The position numbers were made by a program, and so were the translations under genes. Of a DNA stretch of 64,000 nucleotides, positions 32,313 to 41,020 are shown one piece after another. Position 1 is the stretch's first letter. Each line of letters begins with the position of its first letter. The DNA comes from an uncultured Chlorobiota bacterium (GTDB lineage: Bacteria > Bacteroidota > Ignavibacteria > UBA10030 > UBA6906): positions 97,140 to 161,139 of the forward strand of contig CAADGV010000004.1 of assembly GCA_900696645.1 (NCBI GenBank), in the 5' to 3' direction. The notes beneath the pieces were generated by a model. It saw only the letters and a list, made by a program, of their open reading frames with translations. It was not told the DNA's origin and did not search any database.

Positions 32313-33935
32313 ATGAAAGGAATTCTTGCCGCCTCATGCCTTTTGTTTGCGACAGGCATCGCATCTGCATCGGGTCCGACAATCACAATTTGGTCGGGAC
32401 TGAATCAATCATTCGGGCAGATCGGAAATCCGCAAGCCGCCATAAACATACTCGGAAATGTCACCGACGCGAATGGTGTAACGGATCTCTCCTACACACT
32501 GAATGGCGGATCATCTGTTCAGCTCTCACAAGGGCCGGATACGCGAAGGCTTCTCGCCGCCGGCGACTTCAATATCGACATCAACATAAGCCTGTTGAAC
32601 GCCGGCTCAAACACTATTGTCATTACTGCTCGTAACGGCCTCGATCAACTCTCAACCGAAACGGTAAACGTCCAATACACACCAGGCCAGACATGGCCGC
32701 TACCCTACACCATCGACTGGAACACAGCAGGGTCAATCGAAAACGTCGCGCAAATCGTTGACGGGCATTGGACTCTTGACAGCGGAAGAATCTACAGCAC
32801 GTACTTGGGCTACGACCGGCTGGTAGCAATCGGCGACACAGCGTGGACAGACTATGAAGTGACCGTTCCGATCACAATCTGCAGCCTCGACTCATCCGGC
32901 TTCAACAATGTGAGTCAAACACCGGGAGTCGGGTTGCTTTTCAGGTGGACAGGACATACCGACTATCCGATTTCGGGAATGCAGCCGAAATCCGGCTATC
33001 TCCCCCTCGGCGCCATTGGCTGGTACAGTTGGGAGTATATGAACCCCGCAAATGTCAGACTGAATATTGTTGGGAACAACCTTCACGTTCTGCAAACAGA
33101 CTATAGCGGTTTCCATCTCACATTTGGTGTGTCGTATTATTTCAAGATGAGGGTTGAGACAATTCCGAACGTCGGTGGCCGCTACAGACTGAAGGTGTGG
33201 CAGGTCGGAGATGCGGAACCTTTCGAATGGAGGTTGGAAGGACAACAATCCTTAAGCGACCCGCAAAAAGGAAGCGTCCTTCTTCTCTCGCATCACGTCG
33301 ATGCACGATTCGGCAATGTTGTAATCACGCCGGTACCCGACCCTGTTCCGGTGCAACTATCAAGCTTCACAGCAACATTGCAGGAAGGAAATACTGTTCG
33401 ACTGAATTGGTCAACGATCTCCGAAACAAACAACTACGGCTTTGAAGTGCAGAAATCCGGCAACGGAACTCCGTTCGCAACACTGCCGAACAGCTTCATT
33501 CCCGGCCACGGAACCACACTCGAGCCTCGCTACTACAGCTTCGTTGACTCCTCTACTGCTGCCGGTGATTGGAGCTATCGTCTCAAACAAATCGATCTTG
33601 ACGGGACGTTTCATTTCACCGATCCTGTTCACATCAGCGTAACAACGGGAGTTGATGAATCACGCAACCCAGGAGAATTCGCTTTGCATCAGAATTATCC
33701 GAATCCGTTCAATCCATCTACTATCATTATGTATGATGTTCCAGCGGATAGTCGCGTACGACTGGATGTATTCAACACTCTCGGACAGCATATCGCATTA
33801 CTTGTTGATGACACGGTTTCCAAGGGTCGCCACACAACAACGTTCGACGCATCTTCTTTAACAACCGGCGTGTACATCTGCCGCCTCACAACATCGCGTT
33901 CATCCATCTCCCGGCGGATGATGGTCGTGAAGTAG
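32313..33935 (+). CDS. Secreted protein with beta-sandwich domains and sorting domain
   Basis: About 540 residues. A signal peptide (MKGILAASCLLFATGIASA) is followed by an Ig-like segment (GNVTDANGVTDLSYTLNGG), a concanavalin-like domain (PLPYTIDWNTAGSIENVA, VDGHWTLDSGRIYST ... YYFKMRVETIPNVGGRYRLKVW), a fibronectin-like linker (VQLSSFTATLQEGNTVRLNW, SETNNYGFEVQK), and the sorting domain with HQNYPNPFNPSTIIMY. It is a partial paralogue of the preceding gene. ATG 32283 is an alternative start; the frame also runs to 32205 but that would overlap the upstream terminator. Function unknown; carbohydrate binding is plausible. Confidence 0.85.
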   Translation: MKGILAASCLLFATGIASASGPTITIWSGLNQSFGQIGNPQAAINILGNVTDANGVTDLSYTLNGGSSVQLSQGPDTRRLLAAGDFNIDINISLLNAGSNTIVITARNGLDQLSTETVNVQYTPGQTWPLPYTIDWNTAGSIENVAQIVDGHWTLDSGRIYSTYLGYDRLVAIGDTAWTDYEVTVPITICSLDSSGFNNVSQTPGVGLLFRWTGHTDYPISGMQPKSGYLPLGAIGWYSWEYMNPANVRLNIVGNNLHVLQTDYSGFHLTFGVSYYFKMRVETIPNVGGRYRLKVWQVGDAEPFEWRLEGQQSLSDPQKGSVLLLSHHVDARFGNVVITPVPDPVPVQLSSFTATLQEGNTVRLNWSTISETNNYGFEVQKSGNGTPFATLPNSFIPGHGTTLEPRYYSFVDSSTAAGDWSYRLKQIDLDGTFHFTDPVHISVTTGVDESRNPGEFALHQNYPNPFNPSTIIMYDVPADSRVRLDVFNTLGQHIALLVDDTVSKGRHTTTFDASSLTTGVYICRLTTSRSSISRRMMVVK

Positions 33936-33956
33936 TTTCTTCAACCTAAAGATCAC

Positions 33957-33987
33957 AAACGGCAGGCGAGCCTGTCGTTTTCTTTTT
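33957..33987 (+). terminator. Intrinsic terminator
   Basis: AAACGGCAGG (33957-33966) pairs with CCTGTCGTTT (33971-33980), one G-U pair, with a tight loop and a following TCTTTTT tract. It lies about 20 nt after the stop at 33935. Confidence 0.82.
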
Positions 33988-34043
33988 GTGACGGAAACTA
34001 CCGTGCATTCTTCGCCAAAATCACTATATTCGGGCACGAATTC

Positions 34044-35243
34044 ATGCACACGGAAGACACCATAGCGCCCTGCCAATGTCCGGCTTGCTTCGCAAACGGA
34101 ATGCAAGTCTTCTACGAAGCGGCAAACGTACCGGTTCACAGCGTACTTCTAATGCGGTCGCGTGAGGAGGCTCTCGCCTATCCGAAAGGTACGATACGGC
34201 TCGGCTTCTGCAATTCGTGCGGGTTCATTTCCAACACATCCTTCGATGCCTCGCTGCATGAATATTCCTCACAGTATGAAGAAACTCAAAGCTACTCTCC
34301 CACCTTCAACGAATTTCATACGTCGTTGGCTCAACGACTCATTAACACATACAACCTGCACGGGAAGATTATTATCGAGATCGGCTGCGGCAAGGGCGAG
34401 TTCTTGATGATGCTGTGCGAGATGGGAAACAACCGCGGCGTTGGCGTTGACCCTGCTTATGTTCCGGAGCGGAATTCAAGCCCGGCAAAGGATCGTGTTA
34501 CGTTCATCAACGATTTGTATTCCGAGAAGTACACATATTTGAACGGTGATTTCTTCATCTGCAAAATGACGCTCGAACACATTCATTCCGTGAACGAATT
34601 CGTCGGCATGATTCGAAGATCCATCGGAACGCAGAAGGATGCCGTTGTCTTCTTTCAGATTCCCAACGTTGCGTATGTTCTCCGTGACGTTGCCTTCTGG
34701 GATATTTACTACGAGCATTGCTCATATTTCAGCGCGGGTTCCGTTACCCGGCTGTTGCGACGATGCGGGTTTGATATTCTCTCACTTTCAACAGCATATA
34801 ACGATCAGTATCTTACCATCGAGGCAAAACCATCCGCAGGCAGGGTCCAATCTGCGCTTCCGGAAGAAAACGATCTTGACGAAATGCGCAGTCTCCTTCA
34901 GCGCTTTACCACTGAATACCCGAAGCGTTTGAAAGTCTGGAACGGGATGTTGCAGGAGATTGTCGATTCGCGAAAGAAGTCTGTCATTTGGGGAGCCGGA
35001 TCGAAAGGTGTTTCATTTCTGACAAAACTCAACGTGCAGTTCGAAACAATGCCATACGCGGTTGATGTCAATCCGTACAAACGTGGAACATTCATGGCGG
35101 GTACCGGCCAGCAAATTGTAGCGCCGGAATTTTTGAGAGAATACCAACCCGACACGATTATCATCATGAACCCGATCTACAAAGACGAAATTCGGGAAAC
35201 ACTCGACACGCTCGGCGTCCGTTCTGAATTGGTGACAATGTGA
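34044..35243 (+). CDS. SAM-dependent methyltransferase (C-methyltransferase-like)
   Basis: 399 residues. The N-terminal zinc-type cysteines are CQCPAC and FCNSCGF; the SAM site is IIEIGCGKGEFLMML; a central motif is YYEHCSYFSAG; the C-terminal Rossmann-like domain has VIWGAGSKGVSFL and DTIIIMNPIYKDE. It resembles the sugar C-methyltransferase family but carries EHCSYFS where the enzyme at 29484 has HQHLCYFS. It opens a three-gene operon; its TGA overlaps the GTG of the VanZ/LamG gene (GTGA). A close paralogue lies two genes downstream. The acceptor is unknown, presumably a glycan building block. Confidence 0.85.
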   Translation: MHTEDTIAPCQCPACFANGMQVFYEAANVPVHSVLLMRSREEALAYPKGTIRLGFCNSCGFISNTSFDASLHEYSSQYEETQSYSPTFNEFHTSLAQRLINTYNLHGKIIIEIGCGKGEFLMMLCEMGNNRGVGVDPAYVPERNSSPAKDRVTFINDLYSEKYTYLNGDFFICKMTLEHIHSVNEFVGMIRRSIGTQKDAVVFFQIPNVAYVLRDVAFWDIYYEHCSYFSAGSVTRLLRRCGFDILSLSTAYNDQYLTIEAKPSAGRVQSALPEENDLDEMRSLLQRFTTEYPKRLKVWNGMLQEIVDSRKKSVIWGAGSKGVSFLTKLNVQFETMPYAVDVNPYKRGTFMAGTGQQIVAPEFLREYQPDTIIIMNPIYKDEIRETLDTLGVRSELVTM

Positions 35244-36856
35244 ATCGTAGTCCCGTCATCTTGCCTCAGGCTCCGGAGAATCGGCTGCTCTCCGAACTAA
35301 AGGTAAGACATCTTGCCAACGTGTTCATTATTGCCAGCGTGTTTGTCGTGCTGGGAACAACATTGTATCCCTTTGATTTTACCTTTGATGAATTCCAGGA
35401 ACGGCTCGAACATTTTCTCAACCAGGATTACAGGTATGTTCGCGGCCACAGAAATGATATCATCACAAACATCATTCTCTTCCTTCCTATCGGTTTCAGC
35501 TTCGGGATTCTCGCAACGCGCACGATGGCGGGTTTCCTTCGGGGATTGTTCGGAGTGACAGTTGCCGGAGGATTACTGTCCCTCACCGTTGAATTATTGC
35601 AATTGTTTCTTCCGTTTCGCTTTTCGTCAATACTAGATATCACTGCCAATGCTGCGGGCTCGGCCTTCGGGTACATTGGCTACAAGATTGTTGCGCGAAC
35701 TGCCTACCGCTCCCTCACTTCAGCAATTGAAAAAATCAATAAAGGACACAAAGTCGGTTGGTTGGCCGCAATGTACCTCCTGTATGTTGCCTGTTTGCTT
35801 TTGGGATCGTGGCCGTTGCAGGTCTCATCGTTCATTGCCGAATTTAATCCTTCATTCCCGTTGCTTGTCGGTAACGAGCCCAGCGGTACGTGTCCGTGGA
35901 ATGGCTCGATCAACGAGTTGCTTGTTGCGAAATACCCGTTCTCCGTTCAGGGTGTGGAGGAGTATCTGGCCGGACGTGAATTAAATACAGATGATCGGAA
36001 GGATGTAATTGCTCACTACACCTTCGAGGGCAACGCGCCGTATCACGACAAATTGAATCTCAACCCGCCGTTGGAATGGAAAGGCAGCCTCTCCGAAGCT
36101 ACAGACCCGGAGGAAAACGCCCGAATTGTACCCGACAGATGGCTACAGACGAACGATGCCGCATCTGCGCTTTCTTATTCAATAATGCGGACGCTTCGTT
36201 ACACGGTTTGCTTCACGGTTTCGAGCAAGGATGCGAAGCATCAGCATATTGCGCGCATGATTGCCGTCGCATCCGATCCGTACCGGCAGAATTTTTCCAT
36301 CGTGCAGATTCGCGATGATCTTGGCATACGCTTCCGTTCAATGACTACAGGCGTCAACGGCACAAATCCACAATTCATGGTTAATGGCGTATTTGCAGAT
36401 ACGATGACGCACCGCATTGTCGTATCTGTCAGCCCAGCTCAGGTTCGAGTGTTCGTTGACAGCCTTGAGAATGCCTACGCAATCGAGCTCGGTCCCGGCT
36501 TTGCAATGCTCAACAAGTTCTTCCCGAACAACGGCAAGCTCTCCATTACCTCACCGATGAAAAATTTTCACCGGGTACTTTTTGCCGTCGTGGTGTTTGT
36601 TCCCCTCGGATACCTGCTTGCGTTGCTTGTGAACGAGATACAACGGGGAGTCGTTTTCCGGGCCCTCGTTGCCTGCATCGGCATTGCCGTGCCGCCGTAC
36701 TTGCTTGAGCGGATGCTTTGTTATATGGTTGGGAGAGAAATCAGTTGGGCGAATCTTGCAATCGGGCTTGCGTTGATATTCGGGACTCTCCTCATTACAC
36801 TCAGTTCAAAACTCTACAGCGTGAAATCGGCTGCAGCCATCAAAGAACCGCGATGA
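35240..36856 (+). CDS. VanZ-like membrane protein with an inserted LamG/concanavalin domain
   Basis: 538 residues. The N-terminal part has about five membrane helices with VanZ features (ANVFIIASVFVVLGTTLYPF, NIILFLPIGFSFG, LSLTVELLQLFLPFR, SSILDITANAAGSAFGY). A soluble region (about 200-420) looks like a LamG/concanavalin sandwich (DVIAHYTFEGNAPYHD, YTVCFTVSSKDAKHQ, HRIVVSVSPAQVRVFVD). Two or three more helices follow (VLFAVVVFVPLGYLLALLV, RALVACIGIAVPPYLLE, LAIGLALIFGTLLIT). It starts with GTG, overlapping the upstream stop, and its TGA overlaps the next ATG, so the three genes are coupled. A role in surface glycan handling is inferred from context only. Confidence 0.8.
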   Translation: MNRSPVILPQAPENRLLSELKVRHLANVFIIASVFVVLGTTLYPFDFTFDEFQERLEHFLNQDYRYVRGHRNDIITNIILFLPIGFSFGILATRTMAGFLRGLFGVTVAGGLLSLTVELLQLFLPFRFSSILDITANAAGSAFGYIGYKIVARTAYRSLTSAIEKINKGHKVGWLAAMYLLYVACLLLGSWPLQVSSFIAEFNPSFPLLVGNEPSGTCPWNGSINELLVAKYPFSVQGVEEYLAGRELNTDDRKDVIAHYTFEGNAPYHDKLNLNPPLEWKGSLSEATDPEENARIVPDRWLQTNDAASALSYSIMRTLRYTVCFTVSSKDAKHQHIARMIAVASDPYRQNFSIVQIRDDLGIRFRSMTTGVNGTNPQFMVNGVFADTMTHRIVVSVSPAQVRVFVDSLENAYAIELGPGFAMLNKFFPNNGKLSITSPMKNFHRVLFAVVVFVPLGYLLALLVNEIQRGVVFRALVACIGIAVPPYLLERMLCYMVGREISWANLAIGLALIFGTLLITLSSKLYSVKSAAAIKEPR

Positions 36857-38010
36857 CACCTTCCCTGAACGCCTGCCCTGTGTGCGGAGAGAACAGCATT
36901 GAGATGTTCTTTGAAATGCAGAACATTCCCGTCCACTGCAATGTCTTGCACAACTCACGGGAGTCTGCAACAGGCATTCGCAAAGGCGATCTGCAACTCG
37001 GGTTCTGCAGGGTGTGTGGACACATCTACAACTATGCTTTTGAGAAGTCACTCGTTACCTACACTCAGGCATACGAAAACTCCCTCCACTTCTCCCCCCG
37101 TTTCCAACGTTACGCGGAAGAGTTGTCAAACGATCTGATCGACAGATACAATTTGCACAACAAAACAATCATCGAGATCGGTTGCGGCAAGGGAGATTTC
37201 TTGAAGATGATGTGTGAGATTGGCGGCAACCAAGGCATCGGATTTGACGAGAGTTTCCAGCCGGATTTGATTGAAGAGAAAAGTGAACTTGTCACTGTCA
37301 TTCAGGACTTCTATTCCGACAAATATCTCAAGTACAAACCGGATTTTGTCTGCTGCCGTCACGTACTTGAACACATTCCGTTGCCAGCAGCGTTTCTGAA
37401 AAATATTCACAAGCTGATACCGCCCGAATGCTCGCTCTACTTTGAAGTCCCGAATACGCTCTTCACCCTGAAAGATCTCTCCATTTGGGATTTGATCTAC
37501 GAACACTGTTCGTACTTCACGCCGCAATCGCTGGAATACCTCTTTACCTCGTGTGGTTTCGAAGTAATGAGATTGGAAGAGAAATACAACCGACAATTCC
37601 TCGGCATCGAGGCCAAAGCTGTAAGGCGGATCTCCCGATTCGCCAACTCAAGAGATACCGCAACGCTCTCTCAGCTCGTAACATCCTTCTCCGATAACTA
37701 CAAAAGAAAGATTCAAGAATGGTCGCAGCGCATACAGGAATGGAAACAAAAACGCATCGTTGTTTGGGGCAGCGGTTCGAAAGGCGTTACGTTCCTCAAC
37801 GTGCTGCATCCCGACGCTGAATATGTTGTTGATGTGAATACGCGCAAGCAGGGAATGTTCGTCGCCGGAACAGGCCAGCGCATTGTTGCGCCGGACTTCC
37901 TGATTGAATACAAACCCGACGTCGTCATCGTCATGAACTCGATTTACCAAGAGGAGATTGCGGGGCAACTCCGGCAGATGGGAACAAGAGCAACGATTGT
38001 TGTTGCCTGA
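36853..38010 (+). CDS. SAM-dependent methyltransferase, paralogue of the gene at 34044
   Basis: 385 residues from the ATG that overlaps the VanZ/LamG stop (ATGA). A longer frame from 36718 lies inside the upstream gene and is rejected. It shows ACPVCGENS and FCRVCGH cysteines, IIEIGCGKGDFLKMM, CCRHVLEHIP, LIYEHCSYFTPQSLEYLF and the C-terminal VVWGSGSKGVTFL ... DVVIVMNSIYQEE. The pattern matches the first operon gene closely along its length. The two probably methylate different positions or substrates, or form a heteromer. A 16-bp inverted repeat follows and probably ends transcription from both sides. Confidence 0.87.
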   Translation: MTPSLNACPVCGENSIEMFFEMQNIPVHCNVLHNSRESATGIRKGDLQLGFCRVCGHIYNYAFEKSLVTYTQAYENSLHFSPRFQRYAEELSNDLIDRYNLHNKTIIEIGCGKGDFLKMMCEIGGNQGIGFDESFQPDLIEEKSELVTVIQDFYSDKYLKYKPDFVCCRHVLEHIPLPAAFLKNIHKLIPPECSLYFEVPNTLFTLKDLSIWDLIYEHCSYFTPQSLEYLFTSCGFEVMRLEEKYNRQFLGIEAKAVRRISRFANSRDTATLSQLVTSFSDNYKRKIQEWSQRIQEWKQKRIVVWGSGSKGVTFLNVLHPDAEYVVDVNTRKQGMFVAGTGQRIVAPDFLIEYKPDVVIVMNSIYQEEIAGQLRQMGTRATIVVA

Positions 38011-38023
38011 TTTTCGTCTTATT

Positions 38024-38095
38024 ATCCACTAAGGGCACGAAGAACACGAATGAGAAAACGGAGAACTCTTCGTGGCCTCCGTGCCCTTAGTGGAT
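38024..38095. terminator. Long inverted repeat between convergent genes (bidirectional terminator-like)
   Basis: ATCCACTAAGGGCACG (38024-38039) pairs perfectly with CGTGCCCTTAGTGGAT (38080-38095). Inner bases (gaagaacacgaa / ctcttcgtgg) extend the pairing imperfectly. It sits between the plus-strand gene ending at 38010 and the minus-strand gene ending at 38109. No clean T tract is present, so it may be a dispersed hairpin element serving as a terminator. Confidence 0.65.
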
Positions 38096-38108
38096 GAACA
38101 TTCTTTCC

Positions 38109-38726
38109 CTACCTCCTTAGCACTTTGAACGCGATTCCCCGACCTAATCCTGTACCATAGGCGAGACTACTCCACAAAGCAGCGGCGTTCTCAATAAGCT
38201 GTTCCTTGTCCATCCCGCCGATATCATATACTACAAAGCCGCATTCTTCGGCAAGACGTTGTGTGACGGATTTGTCCGCGGCGTAGTTGCCGCAAAGAAT
38301 CATATCCGCCGCGACGTTGCCGTACATTGGGTTCTCGATGTTCTCGGCACCGATCCAATTGAAGCACTTTACAATATGATCGTTACCGGAGGCGGCAACA
38401 ATTGCTTCGCTCGTTCTCGTGTAAGGCTCCGGCTTACGGAAAACGGCGTTCATTGCATCAATGATGATTCTTCCCTTGATATCGCCAAGTTCCTGCACCG
38501 CGTTGAATGCAGCGGAAGCCGGCACCGAAATGAGAATTGCCTCGGCGTGTTGCGCCGCCTCCCGAGGCGAGTGTGCTGTTATGCGCTCAGGAGAAGTACG
38601 CATTAGTGCGACAATTTTCTCCTCTGCCGGATTCCTTGTCCCGACGAGAATGCGATGCCCCTTCGCCGCCCACACGCGGGCCAGCCTGCCGCCGATGTTC
38701 CCTGCACCAACAACTGCAATGTTCAT
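38109..38726 (-). CDS. NADP-binding reductase (F420-dependent NADP reductase-like)
   Basis: 205 residues beginning with a dinucleotide-binding loop MNIAVVGAGNIGGRLARVWA, followed by ILVGTRNP (an NADP-type second strand), AEAILISVPASAAF, IIIDAMNAVF and KCFNWIGAENIENPMYG. This is the short F420H2:NADP/NADPH-binding family that in non-F420 organisms often has undefined substrates. It lies 28 nt downstream of the DJ-1-like gene on the same strand and is probably co-transcribed with it. A catalytic role in redox detoxification is plausible from context only. Confidence 0.83.
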   Translation of the reverse strand: MNIAVVGAGNIGGRLARVWAAKGHRILVGTRNPAEEKIVALMRTSPERITAHSPREAAQHAEAILISVPASAAFNAVQELGDIKGRIIIDAMNAVFRKPEPYTRTSEAIVAASGNDHIVKCFNWIGAENIENPMYGNVAADMILCGNYAADKSVTQRLAEECGFVVYDIGGMDKEQLIENAAALWSSLAYGTGLGRGIAFKVLRR

Positions 38727-38754
38727 ACGTATTCCTTCGCGTATACTTCGTGAA

Positions 38755-39543
38755 TCAGTTCTTTGTCAGCGCCTTCAGCACAAGTCTTGCTGCTTCGGTG
38801 CCGGAATTCTGCTGCTGCCCCGTAATCAGATTTCCATCTGCAATAGCAAACGGGGTGAACGCCGGCTTCACGAGAAAATTCGTCTTCTTCATCTTACGCG
38901 CTTCCTCTTCTATCCAAAACGGCTGAATGCGCTTGCCGACAAAGTTATCCGCGAACTGCTCTTCTGCATCGGCAAAACCAGTCCACTTCTTTCCTTCAAC
39001 AAGATATTTGCCGTTGGGCAGCTTCGCATCCAGCAAGATGCAGGTCGAGTGACACACCAACGCCGTCGGTTTCCCCGTGAGATAGAAATTCACGACAAAA
39101 TCCATCAGTTGTTTGTTGCCCCGGAATGTGTACATCGGGCTCTGTCCGCCGACGAGAAATATTGCCTTGTATTCAGCCGGATTGACATCAGCGAGCTTTC
39201 TCGTGCTGGCAATCATTTCCATATGCTTTATTGAGTTCAGCCAGCCAAGCGAGAGCAAGTCGTCTGCAGAGTAGCCGCTCGGGTCGGTGGGATTGCTGTA
39301 TCCGTCGAATTCGAGCTTACCGCCGTCGGGACTCACGATCTCAACTTCGTAACCGGCGTGCGTGAACTCCCAATACGGGTGCGTCAGTTCCGCCGCCCAA
39401 CAGCCGATAGGCCAACCGGTGGTTTCCGACACCGACGGATTGGCGGCAATCATCAGGATCTTTCCGTTCGACGCTCCGCCGTGTTGGGCTTCGGCCAGGA
39501 ATGTTGTGAGAGAAATAAGGAACGCAACGATGAACGTTCTCAT
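38755..39543 (-). CDS. Exported DJ-1/PfpI (Hsp31-like) family protein
   Basis: 262 residues. The ATG at 39543 has AGGAGG about 5 nt upstream and gives a signal peptide (MRTFIVAFLISLTTFLAEAQ); the frame to 39624 is therefore not used. The mature part shows GKILMIAANPSVSE, GYEVEIVSPDGGKLEFDG, the family segment YKAIFLVGGQSPMYTF, and the nucleophile elbow TALVCHSTCILLDA with the reactive cysteine. Homologues act as chaperones, glyoxalases or deglycases; export to the periplasm is unusual but known in this phylum. It pairs with the reductase downstream and is divergent from an HxlR regulator, which probably controls it. Confidence 0.87.
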   Translation of the reverse strand: MRTFIVAFLISLTTFLAEAQHGGASNGKILMIAANPSVSETTGWPIGCWAAELTHPYWEFTHAGYEVEIVSPDGGKLEFDGYSNPTDPSGYSADDLLSLGWLNSIKHMEMIASTRKLADVNPAEYKAIFLVGGQSPMYTFRGNKQLMDFVVNFYLTGKPTALVCHSTCILLDAKLPNGKYLVEGKKWTGFADAEEQFADNFVGKRIQPFWIEEEARKMKKTNFLVKPAFTPFAIADGNLITGQQQNSGTEAARLVLKALTKN

Positions 39544-39635
39544 GATACCTCCTGTATTTATATTGAGAGTTGATTCAGTTTTGTCTAAATTTATGCAGTT
39601 GCATCGCGCAGCACAAGAACGCACGGTTTAGTCAG

Positions 39636-39657
39636 ATACTTCCCTGCAGGTGAGTAT
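39636..39657. promoter_or_regulatory. Candidate HxlR operator (22-bp imperfect palindrome)
   Basis: ATACTTCCCTG at 39636-39646 mirrors CAGGTGAGTAT at 39647-39657 with 9 of 11 matching positions. It lies in the divergent intergenic region between the DJ-1-like gene (start 39543) and the HxlR gene (start 39717). Its TACT...AGTA edges resemble operators of YodB/HypR-type HxlR proteins. Confidence 0.45.
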
Positions 39658-39716
39658 TGCGGTGTGCGGCGCAAAAAGTCCGAAACTCATCTCAAAAAAA
39701 TCAACCCGAATCCAAC

Positions 39717-40079
39717 ATGCCGGAGTTCAAACACAACGGAAAATCATACAACAACGGTGTTGAACTTGCCCTTGATCTTATTGGTGGAAAGTGGAAAATG
39801 CCGATTCTCTGGCGGATCAAAGAGAAACCGAAACGCTACGGGGAGATCAAGCGATCTCTGCCGCGGACTTCCCACAAGATGCTTGCGCAGCAATTGCAGG
39901 AATTGGAGAAGGAAGGGTTCATCAAGAGGAAAGTGTTTCCGACTGTTCCTCCCGCCGTTGAGTATTCGATTACCGCGAAAGGGCAGCAGACTATTCCCGT
40001 GATTGAAGCACTGCGTGATTTCGGGGAAAAGATACGCAAGGGAGGCAATCGAAAAGGTACGGATGAGAAGAAGACATGA
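39717..40079 (+). CDS. HxlR-family winged-helix transcriptional regulator
   Basis: 120 residues from the ATG at 39717. It shows the whole HxlR core: ELALDLIGGKWKMPILWRI, RYGEIKRSLPRTSHKMLAQQ (recognition helix), LEKEGFIKRKVFPTVPPAVEYS (wing) and ITAKGQQTIPVIEALRDFG. The frame opens earlier, at 39657, but those residues look unnatural. Family members commonly sense electrophiles or aldehydes through cysteines; no cysteine was seen in this one, so another signal or ligand is likely. Its stop overlaps the SDR start (ATGA). It probably controls itself and the divergent DJ-1/reductase pair. Confidence 0.92.
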   Translation: MPEFKHNGKSYNNGVELALDLIGGKWKMPILWRIKEKPKRYGEIKRSLPRTSHKMLAQQLQELEKEGFIKRKVFPTVPPAVEYSITAKGQQTIPVIEALRDFGEKIRKGGNRKGTDEKKT

Positions 40080-41020
40080 ACCAACGCATCGTCATCATCA
40101 CCGGGGCGAACTCGGGAATCGGCAAAGTAGCGGCGACAAAGTTCGCAGCCGAGGGTCATCACGTTGTTATGGCGTGCCGCAATCTTGAACGAAGCCGGAA
40201 GGCGCTGGACGACATCCGCCTACAGACAGAGTCCGATCAAGTCGAACTGATGCAAGTGGATGTTTCTTCATTTGCTTCCATTCGCCGGTTCTGTCCGGAG
40301 TTTCGGGAGAAGCATGCCAGGCTGGATATCCTGATTCACAACGCAGCGTATTTTGAGTACGGAAAGAAAGAATATCAACTCAGCCCGGACGGCATCGAAC
40401 TGACATTCGCAACCAACGCATTCGGCCCGTTTCTGATGACGCATCTTCTGAGAGATAGTCTGAAGAAATCGGATGACGCGAGAATCCTGAACGCCTGCAC
40501 AGATAACGTGATGCACTTTCTCGATCCGAAGCGGAAGATCGAGTTCGACAATCTCAGGGGCGAACATAGAGACAACAGACCGTACAGTGTCTATAAAATG
40601 TACGGCGATTCGAAAATGGCCCTGCTGCTGCTGACATTCAAACTGGCCGAGGAATACCGTACCGACGGGATCAAAATCAACGCAATTATCATTCCCGGCG
40701 TGAAACTCTCGACGGAAACACGAAAGAAACTCAGCTTCCGCTACCGTTTTATCGCCACTATAATGAACCCGTTCTGGCTGCCGGTTAAAGTTATGGCAAA
40801 CAACTATGTTCATATCTGCACAGATGACGGGTTCCGCTCTGTTACCGGACAGGCAATCGGCAAGAAGAACAGCATCCTCCCTCCAGCCCGACAGCAAAGC
40901 GCTTCCGACAAAATCCGTGAATTCATAACGTTCGGATATGTGCCGAAGTACGCACACGATCCCGGGAATGTTGAGACGATATGGAAGATGGCGACGGAAT
41001 TGATCGATAAACCGACTTGA
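40076..41020 (+). CDS. Short-chain dehydrogenase/reductase (retinol dehydrogenase-like)
   Basis: 314 residues: the cofactor loop TGANSGIGKVAATKFA, MACRNLERSRKAL (an NADP-favouring Arg after strand 2), DILIHNAAYFEYG, NAFGPFLMTHLL, then the active-site YGDSK. The usual NVSS strand that carries the catalytic serine reads ILNACTDN here, so threonine or cysteine takes its place. An extended C-terminal region is present. It is in an operon with the HxlR regulator (4-nt overlap) and the transporter gene downstream (TTGA overlap). Substrate unknown; carbonyl reduction fits the neighbouring detoxification-type genes. Confidence 0.87.
   Translation: MNQRIVIITGANSGIGKVAATKFAAEGHHVVMACRNLERSRKALDDIRLQTESDQVELMQVDVSSFASIRRFCPEFREKHARLDILIHNAAYFEYGKKEYQLSPDGIELTFATNAFGPFLMTHLLRDSLKKSDDARILNACTDNVMHFLDPKRKIEFDNLRGEHRDNRPYSVYKMYGDSKMALLLLTFKLAEEYRTDGIKINAIIIPGVKLSTETRKKLSFRYRFIATIMNPFWLPVKVMANNYVHICTDDGFRSVTGQAIGKKNSILPPARQQSASDKIREFITFGYVPKYAHDPGNVETIWKMATELIDKPT

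Noticed and set aside
36718..36852. N-terminal extension of the second methyltransferase
   Set aside because: It lies within the VanZ/LamG coding region; the ATG at 36853 overlaps the stop and aligns with the paralogue's start.
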